Of a DNA stretch of 64,000 nucleotides, positions 28,155 to 37,183 are shown in pieces (within the stretch, counting starts at the first letter, position 1; each line of letters begins with the position of its first letter). The notes under the pieces are model-generated. The model ran no database searches, had not been told where the DNA came from, and saw only the letters and a program-made list of their open reading frames with translations. The position numbers and the translations under genes are program-made. Source of the DNA: Sphingomonas bacterium (GTDB lineage Bacteria; Pseudomonadota; Alphaproteobacteria; Sphingomonadales; Sphingomonadaceae); contig NZ_CAHJWJ010000014.1 in assembly GCF_903642285.1 (NCBI RefSeq), positions 1 to 64,000 of the forward strand, given 5' to 3'.

Positions 28155-30629
28155 TCATGCCAGCGTCAGCCCGCCGGCGCGCAAGGGTTCGGAGCCTTGC
28201 AGGAAATACCGCCGCGCGATCGCGTCGGACAGCGATCCGAGCCGCCGTTCGACATCGCCGAGCAGGTCCGCGTCCAGTGCCGCCGCAGTCGCGGTCGCCA
28301 GCACGGCGTCGAGCGCCACGCCTTCGGACTGCTGCGCCTCCGCCATGCCGTCGTCCGCCAACACGGGCAGTTCGCGCAAGCACGCGACGATCCGCTGCGA
28401 CTGATAGGCAAGCGCGCGCGGGTTTCCCGGATCGAGTGCGACCAGATCGACGACGGGTACGCGCGCGATACCCGTCAGATACCGCTGGCGATAGCTGATC
28501 TGGCTGTCCGCCAGGTCGAGCAAGGTCGACAGATCGTCCGCCGACGCGCCGGACATGCCGAACAGCCGGATCGCGCGGGAGATGGTCGCCGCGCGCTCCA
28601 CCCGGCGGCCGAGATCGTGAAAACGCCATGCCGCCGTCCGGCACATATGTTCCGCCGACAGCCCCGCGATGGCGACGTAGCGGCGCTGGAGCGAACCCGC
28701 ACGGTCGAGCATCCCGCGGTGGGTAGGGAAGGGTGCTTCGAGCAGCCGGATCATGTCCGCGGACAACCGGTCGCGCGAACCCTCGCCGATGGCGCGGGCA
28801 TGGCCGTTCATCGACGCGACCGACTGATGCCCCATGTCCTCCATCGCGGTGCGCGCGAAGGCCTGCAGATCGGCGCGACGGAGCGAGGGCGGGTGCGGCG
28901 CGGCACCCGCGCCCACGATCAGCCCGACCAGCCGACCGACCGTGTCCGCCGCCATCGCCGCACCACCGTCCACGTCGATCGAATTGCCGAGCAATACGCG
29001 GATCGCCGCCAGCAAAGCCTCGCCGCGCTCCAGATACCGGCCCAGCCAGTAGAGATTGTCCGCGACCCGGCTGGGCAGGGTACCCGGATTGCGACGGACT
29101 TGCAGCGACGTGCTGGCGGGGAGCAGCGATGTCGGCGCGACCGGATCGCTGCCATGGACGCACACGTCCGCCGACCACAGCCCTTCGCGCATCACCGCCG
29201 CGCGCGGGTCCGGATGCTCGCCGATCCGCGCGAAGCCGCCGGGCAGAACGGTCCAGCCGCCATCCGCGCCCCGCGCCGCGAACACGCGCAGCGTAAAGGG
29301 CCGCGCGACCAGCGAATCCTCGGCGACGACGGGCATCGTCGACAGGCGCACGATCTCCCGACCGACATAGTCCTGCGGCCGCCGTGCCATGTCGGCGAGC
29401 ACCGCCGCGCGGGCTTCGCCGGTGATGTCGCTGCCCGGCACCGGCCGGTCGCCGGGCAATCCGAGCGGTGTCGCGCCGAACGCCGGTCCGATCAGCATCG
29501 CATCGAACGCCTCGACGATCCGTGCCGCTTCGCCCGGCTGGCCGCCCCACCATGTCGCGATGTTCGGGAGCTGGAGGTCATCGCCCAGCAGATGCTTCGC
29601 CAGCATCGGCAGGAACGCGCCGAACGCAGGTACCTCCAGCACGCCCGCCCCCGGTGCGTTCGAGATCACGACATTCCCGGCAGCATAGGCGTCGATCAAT
29701 CCGGGGACGCCGATATGCGACCGGGTGTCGAACGCCAGCGGATCGAGCATCCGCGGATCGACCCGCCGCCAGATCGCGTCGATCCGCTTCAGCCCGCCGA
29801 TGGTGCGGACGTACAGCCTGTCCTCCAGCGCGGCCAGATCGTCGCCCTCGACCAGCAACAGCCCGAGATAACGCGCCAGATGCGCCTGTTCGGGATAGGT
29901 CTGGTTGTAGCGTCCCGGCGTCAGCAGCCCGATCCTCGGATCGCTGCGCTTGCACAGACCCGCCAGTCCGTCGCGGAACGCCGCGAAGAACGGCGCGTGA
30001 CGCTGGATGTTCAGCCTGTCCTGCAACCCGCCGAGCGTCCGCGCGAGCGCCAGCCGGTTCTCCAGCGCATAGCCCGCGCCGGCGGGTGCGCGCAGATGAT
30101 CGGCGAGCACGAACCATTCACCGGTCGGTCCGCGGCCCAGATCCATCGCGACGAATTGCAGATGGCTGCCGCCGGGCGGCTCCAGCCCGACCATCGGCCG
30201 AAGGAAATACGGGTTGCCGGCCACCAGCGCCGCCGGGATCAGCCCATGTTCGACGAGCCGCGCGGGGCCGTAGAGATCGGCGAGGATCGTCTCCATCAGT
30301 TCGGCGCGCTGCACCACGCCGCGCGCGATCCCCGCCCATTCCCGGGCCTCGATCAGCAGCGGGACGGGGGAAACGGGCCAGGGCCGCTCGTCCGCCTCGC
30401 CGATGATGCGGAAACCCGTGCCGATATCGGCGGCATGGCGCTGCACCCGCTCGCGCGCATGACCCAGGTCGTCGGACGCGACCGCGGCCAGTTCCTCGAA
30501 CATCGCGGTCCAGGCGGGATCGTCGCTTTGCGCCAGCACGTCGCCGGCATGGACGTGCGCGCGGTAGTCCGCGATCAATCGGCGCGCGTGGAGTCCGGCG
30601 TCGAACAACGTGGCCGCGTGCGTCGCCAT
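28155..30629 (-). CDS. Circularly permuted ATP-grasp/alpha-E fusion protein
   Basis: An 824-residue two-part protein. Residues about 60-490 form a circularly permuted type 2 ATP-grasp domain (LLTPGRYNQTYPEQAHLARYL, DPRMLDPLAFDTRSHIGVPG, ISNAPGAGVLEVPAF). Residues about 510-824 form the alpha-E helical domain (LPSRVADNLYWLGRYLER, an unmistakable start). In many genomes these are two genes; here they are fused. With the downstream transglutaminase this is a recognised conserved trio thought to make and process a small peptide. ATG at 30629 begins the family-like sequence. Confidence 0.88.
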   Translation of the reverse strand: MATHAATLFDAGLHARRLIADYRAHVHAGDVLAQSDDPAWTAMFEELAAVASDDLGHARERVQRHAADIGTGFRIIGEADERPWPVSPVPLLIEAREWAGIARGVVQRAELMETILADLYGPARLVEHGLIPAALVAGNPYFLRPMVGLEPPGGSHLQFVAMDLGRGPTGEWFVLADHLRAPAGAGYALENRLALARTLGGLQDRLNIQRHAPFFAAFRDGLAGLCKRSDPRIGLLTPGRYNQTYPEQAHLARYLGLLLVEGDDLAALEDRLYVRTIGGLKRIDAIWRRVDPRMLDPLAFDTRSHIGVPGLIDAYAAGNVVISNAPGAGVLEVPAFGAFLPMLAKHLLGDDLQLPNIATWWGGQPGEAARIVEAFDAMLIGPAFGATPLGLPGDRPVPGSDITGEARAAVLADMARRPQDYVGREIVRLSTMPVVAEDSLVARPFTLRVFAARGADGGWTVLPGGFARIGEHPDPRAAVMREGLWSADVCVHGSDPVAPTSLLPASTSLQVRRNPGTLPSRVADNLYWLGRYLERGEALLAAIRVLLGNSIDVDGGAAMAADTVGRLVGLIVGAGAAPHPPSLRRADLQAFARTAMEDMGHQSVASMNGHARAIGEGSRDRLSADMIRLLEAPFPTHRGMLDRAGSLQRRYVAIAGLSAEHMCRTAAWRFHDLGRRVERAATISRAIRLFGMSGASADDLSTLLDLADSQISYRQRYLTGIARVPVVDLVALDPGNPRALAYQSQRIVACLRELPVLADDGMAEAQQSEGVALDAVLATATAAALDADLLGDVERRLGSLSDAIARRYFLQGSEPLRAGGLTLA

Positions 30630-30723
30630 CCTTGCCGCTGTCCCTGTTCCCGTGCCCCGGGTGCAGTTGCACGGGTTTGGCAGTATGGCGCAATGGTTAA
30701 ATTGGTTCGTTGCCCGGCGACTA

Positions 30724-30835
30724 TCCCCACCCCGGCGAAGGCCGGGGCCCAGTTGGGAAAAGCTTGGCATATCGACGGTCGACCGTCGTCACGCCGTTCA
30801 TTGCAACTGGGCCCCGGCCTTCGCCGGGGAGGGTA
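30724..30835. repeat. Dispersed inverted repeat, family B, copy 1
   Basis: Long inverted repeat: CCCCGGCGAAGGCCGGGGCC on the left pairs with GGCCCCGGCCTTCGCCGGGG on the right, with CAGTTG/CAACTG next inward and a GACGGTCGACCGTC palindrome at the centre. It lies between ligD and the ATP-grasp gene. Confidence 0.85.
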
Positions 30836-30856
30836 GGGAGGTCGCGCGCCCGCCTC

Positions 30857-33325
30857 CTACAAATCCGGCAATACCTGATCTGCCACGCCCCAGTCCGCCA
30901 GCGCCCGCCCGTTCGCCCGCTCCACCAGCGCCGCGCCGTCGCGCACGTTCCATTTCGCCGCGGTGTCGATATCGCGCAGTTCGGTCCACGACACCGGCAC
31001 CGCGACCGGCGCGCCGGCCCGCGCGCGCGCCGAATAGGGCATGATCGCGGTCGCACCGCGCTGGTTGCGCAGCCAATCGATGAAGATCCGGCCTTTGCGC
31101 TTCGCCTTCGTCATCACCGCGACATAGCGTTCGGGCTCCGCGCCGGCCAAAGCGCGCGCGAACCGGTCGGCGAAGTCCTTGACCGCAGGCCATTCCGCTT
31201 GCGGCGTCAGCGGCACGACGACATGAACGCCCTTGCCGCCCGACAGCAGCGGGAAGCTGACCAGGCCCAGTTCGGCCAGCTGTTCCTTCAGATGCTCCGC
31301 GGCCTTCTTGGTGTCGCCGAAGTCCAGCCCTTCGTCGGGGTCGAGATCGAACACCATCCGGTCGGGCTGCTCCAGCGCGGCGTTGGTCGATCCCCAGCCG
31401 TGGAATTCGATCGTTCCCATCTGGACGCACGCGACCAGCCCGTCGGCATCGTCGACCCACAGATAATCCTCGGTCGATCCGTCCTTCTCGCGGATCGGCA
31501 CCTGATGGACCGCGCCGCCGAAGCTGCCGGCATCGTGCTTCTGGAAGAAGCACGCCTTGGCGCGACCCTGCGGGCAGCGGACGAGGCTGACCGGTCGCGC
31601 GCCGGCCCAGGGAAGCATGATGGGCGCCAACGATGCGTAATAGTCGGCCAGTTCGCCCTTCGTCACGTCGCTGTCGGGAAAGATCATGCGGTCGCGGCTC
31701 GAGACCTTGACGGTGACGGTGGACGGTTCGGGCAGCGCGGCCGGCGTCTCGGCAACCACGTCGTCCGCCGCCTTGTCCTCGCGCAGGCCGAGGAAGCTCG
31801 AATGGCGCAGCACGCCGTCTGGCGTCGTTTCGGCGAACGCGATCTCGGCGACCATTTCGGGGCGCACCCAGTGTGCGTGGCGGACGGCCGCCCGGGGCGC
31901 GTCGACGGTCGGCGTCTTGCGTTCCAGCCTGGCCATTCGCGCGGACAGATCGTCCATCGTCGCCTGATCGAACCCGGTGCCGACCTTGCCGGCATATTTC
32001 CAGCCGTCGCCTTCGCGCACCCCCAGCAGCAGCGACTTGAACCCGCGGGTCTTGTCCGACGGCAGCCACCCGACGATCACGAACTCCTGACGAAGCGTGC
32101 ATTTGGTCTTGAGCCACGCCTTCGTCCGGCCCGCGCGGTAGGGCGCGTCCGCCAGCTTGGAGACGACACCCTCCAGCCCCTCGCGACACATCGCCTCGAA
32201 CAATTTCTCGCCCGACCCGATGACGTGTTCGGCATATTTCAGGCGGTCGTGATCAGCGGGCAGGATCGCCGCGAGCCGATCCTTGCGCGTGACGTTAGGC
32301 AGGCCGGTCAAGTCCTCGCCATCCAGCGACAACAGGTCGAACGCGAAGCACGTCATGTCGCCGGCGCTGGATATCGCGTCCTTCAGCGTGGAGAAATCGG
32401 GCTTGCCGTCCTTGAACGCGACGATCTCGCCGTCGATCAGTGCGGACCGGACGGGCAGGGCTGCTGCTGCTTCGGCGATTGCCGCGAACTTGTCGGTCCA
32501 GTCGAGGCCGGAACGCGTGAAGACCTTCGCCTTGCCGTTCGCGACCGCGATGCGCGTGCGGTAGCCGTCATATTTCACCTCGTGCAGCCATGCGCTTCCG
32601 GTCGGGACGGTGTCGACCAGGGTGCAGAGCTGGGGTTCCCTGAAAGCGGAGGCATCCGACCCTGTTCTCCCGCGAACGCGGGAGCCCAGGGCCGCGGGCG
32701 GTGCGCTTGGAACCCTGGGCCCCCGCTTTCGCGGGGGAACAGCAGGCTTCCCCTCCTCGATCTCCATCATCGTCCGCCCGGTCGAGACGCTCGTCAGCCT
32801 CTCGTCGACCAGCACGTCGGTGCCACCCGCCGCGGCATCCTCGACCTTCCGCAGCAACCAGTTCTCGCGCTTCTCCTTCGCGCGGGGTTTCAGGCGGATG
32901 AGGATCCACTCGCCCTTCATCCGTTCGCCTTCGAGGACGAAGTGCAGATGGCCCTTGTCGATGTCCTTGGCCGACTTGCCCTTGACGGGCGACCACGTGC
33001 CGCGATCCCACAGCATGACGGTGCCGCCGCCATATTCGCCCTTGGGGATCGTCCCCTCGAACGTGGCGTAGGACAGGGGATGATCCTCGGTCCGGACCGC
33101 GAGCCGTTTTTCGTTCGGGTCGATGCTCGGCCCGCGCGTCACCGCCCAGCTTTTCAGGACGCCATCGACTTCGAGCCGGAAATCCCAGTGCAGCCGGGTG
33201 GCATCGTGCTTCTGCACCATGAAGCTGTTGCCATGACCGGGTGCGAGCGTACCGGCGGGTTCGGCGGTTTTCGCGAAGTCGCGCTTGGCGTTGTAGAGCG
33301 CGAGGGGGTCGATTTGCGTCGTCAT
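30857..33325 (-). CDS. ligD: ATP-dependent DNA ligase D (PE-ligase-polymerase)
   Basis: An 822-residue non-homologous end-joining enzyme. Phosphoesterase domain about 1-190 (KHDATRLHWDFRLEVDG), ligase domain about 230-530 with the nucleotidyl-lysine motif EVKYDGYR, and polymerase domain about 545-822 (MVFDLDPDEG, SGGKGVHV). Residues about 195-222, between the first two domains, are encoded by an 81-base palindromic repeat. The start codon at 33325 lies in the edge of a family A repeat. It lies just downstream of ku. Domain order is the same as in Pseudomonas LigD. Confidence 0.95.
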   Translation of the reverse strand: MTTQIDPLALYNAKRDFAKTAEPAGTLAPGHGNSFMVQKHDATRLHWDFRLEVDGVLKSWAVTRGPSIDPNEKRLAVRTEDHPLSYATFEGTIPKGEYGGGTVMLWDRGTWSPVKGKSAKDIDKGHLHFVLEGERMKGEWILIRLKPRAKEKRENWLLRKVEDAAAGGTDVLVDERLTSVSTGRTMMEIEEGKPAVPPRKRGPRVPSAPPAALGSRVRGRTGSDASAFREPQLCTLVDTVPTGSAWLHEVKYDGYRTRIAVANGKAKVFTRSGLDWTDKFAAIAEAAAALPVRSALIDGEIVAFKDGKPDFSTLKDAISSAGDMTCFAFDLLSLDGEDLTGLPNVTRKDRLAAILPADHDRLKYAEHVIGSGEKLFEAMCREGLEGVVSKLADAPYRAGRTKAWLKTKCTLRQEFVIVGWLPSDKTRGFKSLLLGVREGDGWKYAGKVGTGFDQATMDDLSARMARLERKTPTVDAPRAAVRHAHWVRPEMVAEIAFAETTPDGVLRHSSFLGLREDKAADDVVAETPAALPEPSTVTVKVSSRDRMIFPDSDVTKGELADYYASLAPIMLPWAGARPVSLVRCPQGRAKACFFQKHDAGSFGGAVHQVPIREKDGSTEDYLWVDDADGLVACVQMGTIEFHGWGSTNAALEQPDRMVFDLDPDEGLDFGDTKKAAEHLKEQLAELGLVSFPLLSGGKGVHVVVPLTPQAEWPAVKDFADRFARALAGAEPERYVAVMTKAKRKGRIFIDWLRNQRGATAIMPYSARARAGAPVAVPVSWTELRDIDTAAKWNVRDGAALVERANGRALADWGVADQVLPDL
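32662..32742. repeat. Palindromic repeat inserted in frame inside ligD
   Basis: Inverted repeat with arms CTGTTCTCCCGCGAACGCGG and its near complement ending in GCGGGGGAACAG, plus inner CCCAGGG/CCCTGGG arms. The span is 81 bases, a multiple of three, and it encodes Arg/Pro/Gly-rich residues about 195-222 of LigD. It resembles intergenic family A and B repeats in structure but sits inside a gene. Confidence 0.85.
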
Positions 33326-33402
33326 GCCGGGCTCGTCCCGGCATCCAGGGTTGCGGGCGTCACGCTGCTTGGCTCTGGACCCCGGGACGAGCCCGGGGTG
33401 AC
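33321..33402. repeat. Dispersed palindromic repeat, family A, copy 2
   Basis: Bounded by GTCATGCCGGG and CCGGGGTGAC with CTGGACCCCGGGACGAGCCC on the right arm. It fills nearly all of the ku-ligD gap. The left tip contains, in reverse, the ligD start codon. Confidence 0.85.
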
Positions 33403-33412
33403 CGGTGCGGCC

Positions 33413-34297
33413 TCAGGCACGTTTCTTCGCCGCGGGCTTCTTCGCCGGTGCCTTTGCCGCGGGCTTCTTCGCTGCCGGTGCCGCCTTCGCCGGCGCATCG
33501 TCCTTCGGTGCCGTCCCCATCGACTTCTTCAGCGCCGCCATCAGGTCGACCACGTTCGATCCACTCCGCTTGCCGTCGTCCTTGTCCTCGATGATCTTGC
33601 CGCCGCCCTTCGCCTTGCGCTTGCGCTCGACAAGATCCTTCAGCGCGTCGACATAGCGGTCGTGGAATTCCTGCGGGTGGAACGTGCCGCTGCGCTTGCC
33701 GATCAGCGCTTCGGCCAGTTCGAGCAGTTCGTCCGAGGGCTTGTCGTCGGGAATCTCCCGGAAATAGCCTTGCGCCTTGTGCACTTCGTCGGCGTAGCGC
33801 AGCGTCTCCAGCACCATGCCGCGCCCGCACGGCTTCAGGCTGACGACATATTCGCGGCCGCGCATCGCCAGCTGGCCCAAGCCCACCTTCTTCGTCCGCC
33901 GCAGCGCCTCGCGCAGCACGATGAACGCCTCCTCCGCCAGATCGTCGGCGGGCACCACGAAATAGGGCTTTTCGTAATACAGCACGTCGATCTCGCTCGC
34001 GTCGACGAACTGCGTCAACTCCAGCGTCTTCTTCGATTCCAGCTTCACCGCGTCGATCTCGTCCTGGTCGAGCAGGACATATTCGCCCTTCGAAATCTCG
34101 TAGCCCTTCATGATCTCGCCCACGTCGACCGGGCCGACCCCGGTGACGACTTTCTCGTAATGGATCGGCTGGCCCGACGGTTCGTGGATCTGCTTGAACG
34201 AAATCGCCGCGCCCGATTTGGTGGCGGAATAGATTTCCACCGGGATCGAGACGAGCGCGAGCCTGATCTGTCCCTGCCAATAGGCGCGTGCGGCCAT
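33413..34297 (-). CDS. ku: Ku DNA end-binding protein
   Basis: A 294-residue bacterial Ku. The core (MAARAYWQGQIRLALVSIPV at the start, EIMKGYEISKGEYVLLDQDE in the middle) forms the homodimeric ring that threads on DNA ends and recruits LigD. The C-terminal 40 residues are a Lys/Ala/Pro-rich tail (KKPAAKAPAKKPAAKKRA), common in Ku and thought to help DNA binding. Transcribed toward ligD with a repeat between. Confidence 0.95.
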   Translation of the reverse strand: MAARAYWQGQIRLALVSIPVEIYSATKSGAAISFKQIHEPSGQPIHYEKVVTGVGPVDVGEIMKGYEISKGEYVLLDQDEIDAVKLESKKTLELTQFVDASEIDVLYYEKPYFVVPADDLAEEAFIVLREALRRTKKVGLGQLAMRGREYVVSLKPCGRGMVLETLRYADEVHKAQGYFREIPDDKPSDELLELAEALIGKRSGTFHPQEFHDRYVDALKDLVERKRKAKGGGKIIEDKDDGKRSGSNVVDLMAALKKSMGTAPKDDAPAKAAPAAKKPAAKAPAKKPAAKKRA

Positions 34298-34351
34298 GTC
34301 GATCGTTCCCCGTTTCGAAGGCGATTCAATCCTCAGGCGGGGGAGTCGTTC

Positions 34352-34496
34352 CCAATCCTCCCCGGGACGAGGAGGGGGACCGTCGGGCGAAGCCCGATGG
34401 TGGAGGGGGTGGGCCGCAAGTGGTTCGCTCGCGGCCTGCCCCCTCCACCATTTGCTTTCTGCAAATGGTCCCCCTCCCCGTACCGGGGAGGATTGG
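34352..34496. repeat. Dispersed palindromic repeat, family C, copy 2
   Basis: Long inverted repeat with outer arms CCAATCCTCCCC and GGGGAGGATTGG and inner arms GAGGGGGACC/GGTCCCCCTC. It fills the gap between ku and pdxH. Its right arm contains the GGGGAGG that serves as the ribosome site of pdxH. Confidence 0.85.
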
Positions 34497-34500
34497 CTAT

Positions 34501-35088
34501 ATGCCCCGGATGACCACCAATCCCTTCGCCCTGTTCGACGAATGGTATGCCGCAGCGAAAGCCGGCGAACCCAATGATCCCAACGCGATGGCGCTGGCCA
34601 CCGCGGACGCCGACGGTCGCCCGTCGGTGCGCATGGTGCTGTTGAAGGGGCATGGGCCGGACGGGTTCACCTTCTACACCAACCGCGGCAGCGACAAGGC
34701 GGCGCAGCTGGCGGCGAACATGCAAGGCGCGCTGCTGTTCCACTGGAAGTCGCTGCGCTGGCAGATCCGCATCGAGGGCGCGGTGGTGCTGGCGACGGAC
34801 GCGCAATCGGACGCGTATTTCGCGAGCCGCGGCCGCGACTCGCGGCTTGGGGCCTGGGCATCGGACCAGTCGCGGCCGCTGGCGGACCGCGCGACGTTCG
34901 AGGCGCGGGTCGAAGAGGCCAGGGTGCGGTTCGAGGGCGGCGATGTGCCGCGGCCGCCGTTCTGGGGCGGCTATACGGTCGTTCCCGATCGGGTGGAATT
35001 TTGGCAGGACCGCGCGCATCGTCTACATGAGCGTCGCCTGTTCGTGCGCACCGGCGATGATTGGACGGAAGGGTTGCTGTACCCATGA
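34501..35088 (+). CDS. pdxH: Pyridoxine 5'-phosphate oxidase
   Basis: A 195-residue FMN enzyme that makes pyridoxal phosphate. Conserved parts: DADGRPSVRMVLLKG, FTFYTNRGSDKAAQL, FHWKSLRWQIRIEG, and the C-terminal RLHERRLFVR...LLYP. ATG at 34501 has GGGGAGG ten bases upstream; ATG at 34510 is an alternative. First gene of a tight pdxH-fieF-phzF operon (ATGA and TGATG overlaps). Confidence 0.95.
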   Translation: MPRMTTNPFALFDEWYAAAKAGEPNDPNAMALATADADGRPSVRMVLLKGHGPDGFTFYTNRGSDKAAQLAANMQGALLFHWKSLRWQIRIEGAVVLATDAQSDAYFASRGRDSRLGAWASDQSRPLADRATFEARVEEARVRFEGGDVPRPPFWGGYTVVPDRVEFWQDRAHRLHERRLFVRTGDDWTEGLLYP

Positions 35089-36032
35089 CGCAGGACGAAC
35101 GCCGCAAGCTGCTGCCCCTCGCCACGCGCGCGGCGCTCGCCAGCGTGGCGATGGCGACGTTCCTGCTGCTGTTGAAGGGTTTCGCCGCATGGCTGACCGG
35201 ATCGATCGCGATGCTTGGATCGCTTGCCGATACCGGACTCGATCTGCTCGCGAGCCTCGTGACGCTGTACGGCGTCCGGTTGGCGGCGACGCCGGCGGAC
35301 AGCGACCACCGCTTCGGGCATGGCAAGGCGGAGGCGCTGGCAGCCTTGTTCCAGGTCGCGCTGATCACCGCATCCGCGGTCGGTATCGCCTGGCGCGCGA
35401 TCCTGTCGTTCGGGAACCAGACCGCGACGACCGACGCGAATTTCGGGATCGGCGTGTCGATCGCGGCGATCGCGGCGACGGGCGTGCTGCTATGGTATCA
35501 GCGGCGTGTGATCCGAAGCACGGGATCGGTCGCGATCATGGCGGACAATGTCCATTACCAGTCGGACATGCTGCTCAACGGATCGGTGATCCTGGCACTG
35601 GTGCTGGACCAGTATTTCGGGTTCCACGATGCCGATCCGGTGTTCGGCATCATCATCGCGTCGTGGCTCGCCTGGGGCGCGTTCCAGGCATCGTCGAACG
35701 CGATCGACCAGCTGATGGACAAGGAATGGCCCGAGGATCTGCGCGCGCGCTTCCTCGATGTCGCGGCGCGGCAGGACGGGCTGAAGGGCATCCATGATTT
35801 CCGCACGCGGCGCTCGGGCAGCCACGACTTCGCGCAGTTCCACATGGAGGTCGACCGGCACCTGAGCGTCCACGACGCGCACGAGATCGTCGAGTCGGTC
35901 GAATGCAATCTGAAGAAGGCGTTTCCCAAGGTCGAGGTGCTGATCCACCTCGATCCGGAGGGTCATGTCGATACCGACGATCCGCTGGTCGAGGCGGACG
36001 TGACACCGCACTGGTTCGCGAAGAGGTTGTGA
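35085..36032 (+). CDS. fieF: Cation diffusion facilitator, FieF-type
   Basis: A 315-residue inner membrane metal-proton antiporter for Zn or Fe. Six predicted membrane segments; metal-site motifs are LGSLADTGLDLLASL and DNVHYQSDMLLN, with SDHRFGHGKAEA between. The C-terminal cytoplasmic domain (HDFRTRRSGSHDF, HMEVD) is intact. Start overlaps the pdxH stop (ATGA). Confidence 0.92.
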   Translation: MTQDERRKLLPLATRAALASVAMATFLLLLKGFAAWLTGSIAMLGSLADTGLDLLASLVTLYGVRLAATPADSDHRFGHGKAEALAALFQVALITASAVGIAWRAILSFGNQTATTDANFGIGVSIAAIAATGVLLWYQRRVIRSTGSVAIMADNVHYQSDMLLNGSVILALVLDQYFGFHDADPVFGIIIASWLAWGAFQASSNAIDQLMDKEWPEDLRARFLDVAARQDGLKGIHDFRTRRSGSHDFAQFHMEVDRHLSVHDAHEIVESVECNLKKAFPKVEVLIHLDPEGHVDTDDPLVEADVTPHWFAKRL

Positions 36033-36829
36033 TGCGCATTCCTTTCACGCAGGTCGACGCGTTTGCCGACAAGGCGTTTGCCGGCAATCCCGCGGCGGTG
36101 ATGCCGCTCGACCAATGGCCGGACGACGCGGTGCTTCAAGCGATCGCCGCGGAAAACAATCTGTCGGAAACGGCGTTCCTCGTGGCGGCCGATGACGACC
36201 AGGCGGATTTCGAACTCCGCTGGTTCACACCGGTCGACGAGGTGCGGTTGTGCGGTCATGCGACGCTGGCGAGCGGGCATGTCGTGCTGTCGAACGACGC
36301 CGCGCGGGATCGAGTCCGGTTCCGTACCCGCAAGGCAGGCATGCTGGCGGTGGTCCGCGCGGGTGCCGGCTATGAATTGGCGCTGCCCGCCTGGAAGCCC
36401 GAGCCATGCCCGCTGCCCGAGATGGTCGCCGCGCTCGGTGTGACCGATGTCGCCGAGACGCTGTGGCGCGATGGCGGATACGGCGTGATCGTCCTCGAAA
36501 GCGAAGCGGCCGTGCGCGCGGTGATGCCCGACTTCGCCGCTCTCGCGGCGTGCGGCGATCGTCAGGCGATCGTCACCGCGCCGGGTGCCGAGACGGATGT
36601 GGTCAGCCGGATGTTCGCGCCGGGTGCGGGGATCGACGAGGACCCGGTGACGGGTTCGGCGCACGCGGTGGTGGTGCCTTATTGGGCGGAGCGGCTCGGC
36701 CGCGACCGCTTCACCGCGTTTCAGGCGAGTGCGCGGGGCGGGCGACTGACCTGCACGCTGGATGGCGAGCGGGTGGTGCTTGGCGGGTCGTGCGTGACGG
36801 TGATCGAGGGGACATTCCTGTTGCCTTGA
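36032..36829 (+). CDS. PhzF-family isomerase/epimerase
   Basis: A 265-residue PhzF/DapF-fold protein. Signatures: VDAFADKAFAGNPAAV, NNLSETAFL with the catalytic Glu, LRWFTPVDEVRLCGHATLA, and DEDPVTGSAHAV. Family members isomerise small acids, as in phenazine synthesis, but the substrate here is unknown. Its ATG overlaps the fieF stop (TGATG). Confidence 0.88.
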   Translation: MRIPFTQVDAFADKAFAGNPAAVMPLDQWPDDAVLQAIAAENNLSETAFLVAADDDQADFELRWFTPVDEVRLCGHATLASGHVVLSNDAARDRVRFRTRKAGMLAVVRAGAGYELALPAWKPEPCPLPEMVAALGVTDVAETLWRDGGYGVIVLESEAAVRAVMPDFAALAACGDRQAIVTAPGAETDVVSRMFAPGAGIDEDPVTGSAHAVVVPYWAERLGRDRFTAFQASARGGRLTCTLDGERVVLGGSCVTVIEGTFLLP

Positions 36830-36839
36830 ATACTTCCTG

Positions 36840-36918
36840 GTCATGCGGGCCCGTCCCGGCATCAGAGCCGCGCGCGATAGGTTCTTGGCCCTGGACCCCG
36901 GGACAAGCCCGGGGTGAC
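36840..36918. repeat. Dispersed palindromic repeat, family A, copy 3
   Basis: Bounded by GTCATGCGGGCC and CCGGGGTGAC, right arm CTGGACCCCGGGACAAGCCC. It lies between the converging ends of the phzF gene and the UVR-motif gene, so it can act as a two-way terminator. Confidence 0.8.
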
Positions 36919-36928
36919 GGTAGCACGG

Positions 36929-37183
36929 CTACCGCTTCCGACCCTTCGTCATCGGATCGGGCTTCTTCGGTTTCACCCACCCCGGCGGCGGCACCATGCG
37001 CTGCTGGCTGGTGCCGAGCCCCATGCTTCCCGGCTGCTGGCGCACCAGCCCCGCCAGATCGTTCGCCGGATCGTCGCCGCCACCACGCAACACGCTGATC
37101 CGGTCGCGCAGCCGGCCTGCCTCCTCGAAGTCGAGCGCGGCGGCGGCGGCGTGCATCGCCGCCTGAAGCTCGTCGATCGTCAT
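36929..37183 (-). CDS. Small UVR-motif protein
   Basis: An 84-residue protein made of one UvrB/UvrC-interaction motif ([25 protein letters not shown]) and a basic Pro/Lys-rich tail ([13 protein letters not shown]). Such stand-alone UVR motif proteins occur in sphingomonads; they may bind UvrC-like partners or act in protein quality control. Start overlaps the mnmA stop (ATGA). Confidence 0.75.
   Translation of the reverse strand: MTIDELQAAMHAAAAALDFEEAGRLRDRISVLRGGGDDPANDLAGLVRQQPGSMGLGTSQQRMVPPPGWVKPKKPDPMTKGRKR

Noticed and set aside
28053-30836. A 927-residue open frame on the plus strand opposite the ATP-grasp gene
   Set aside because: Its sequence is Arg/Gln/His-rich without domains and mirrors the codon pattern of the real gene on the minus strand; such antisense frames are normal in high-GC DNA. 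The same holds for 30710-34513 (+) and 42647-45709 (-).
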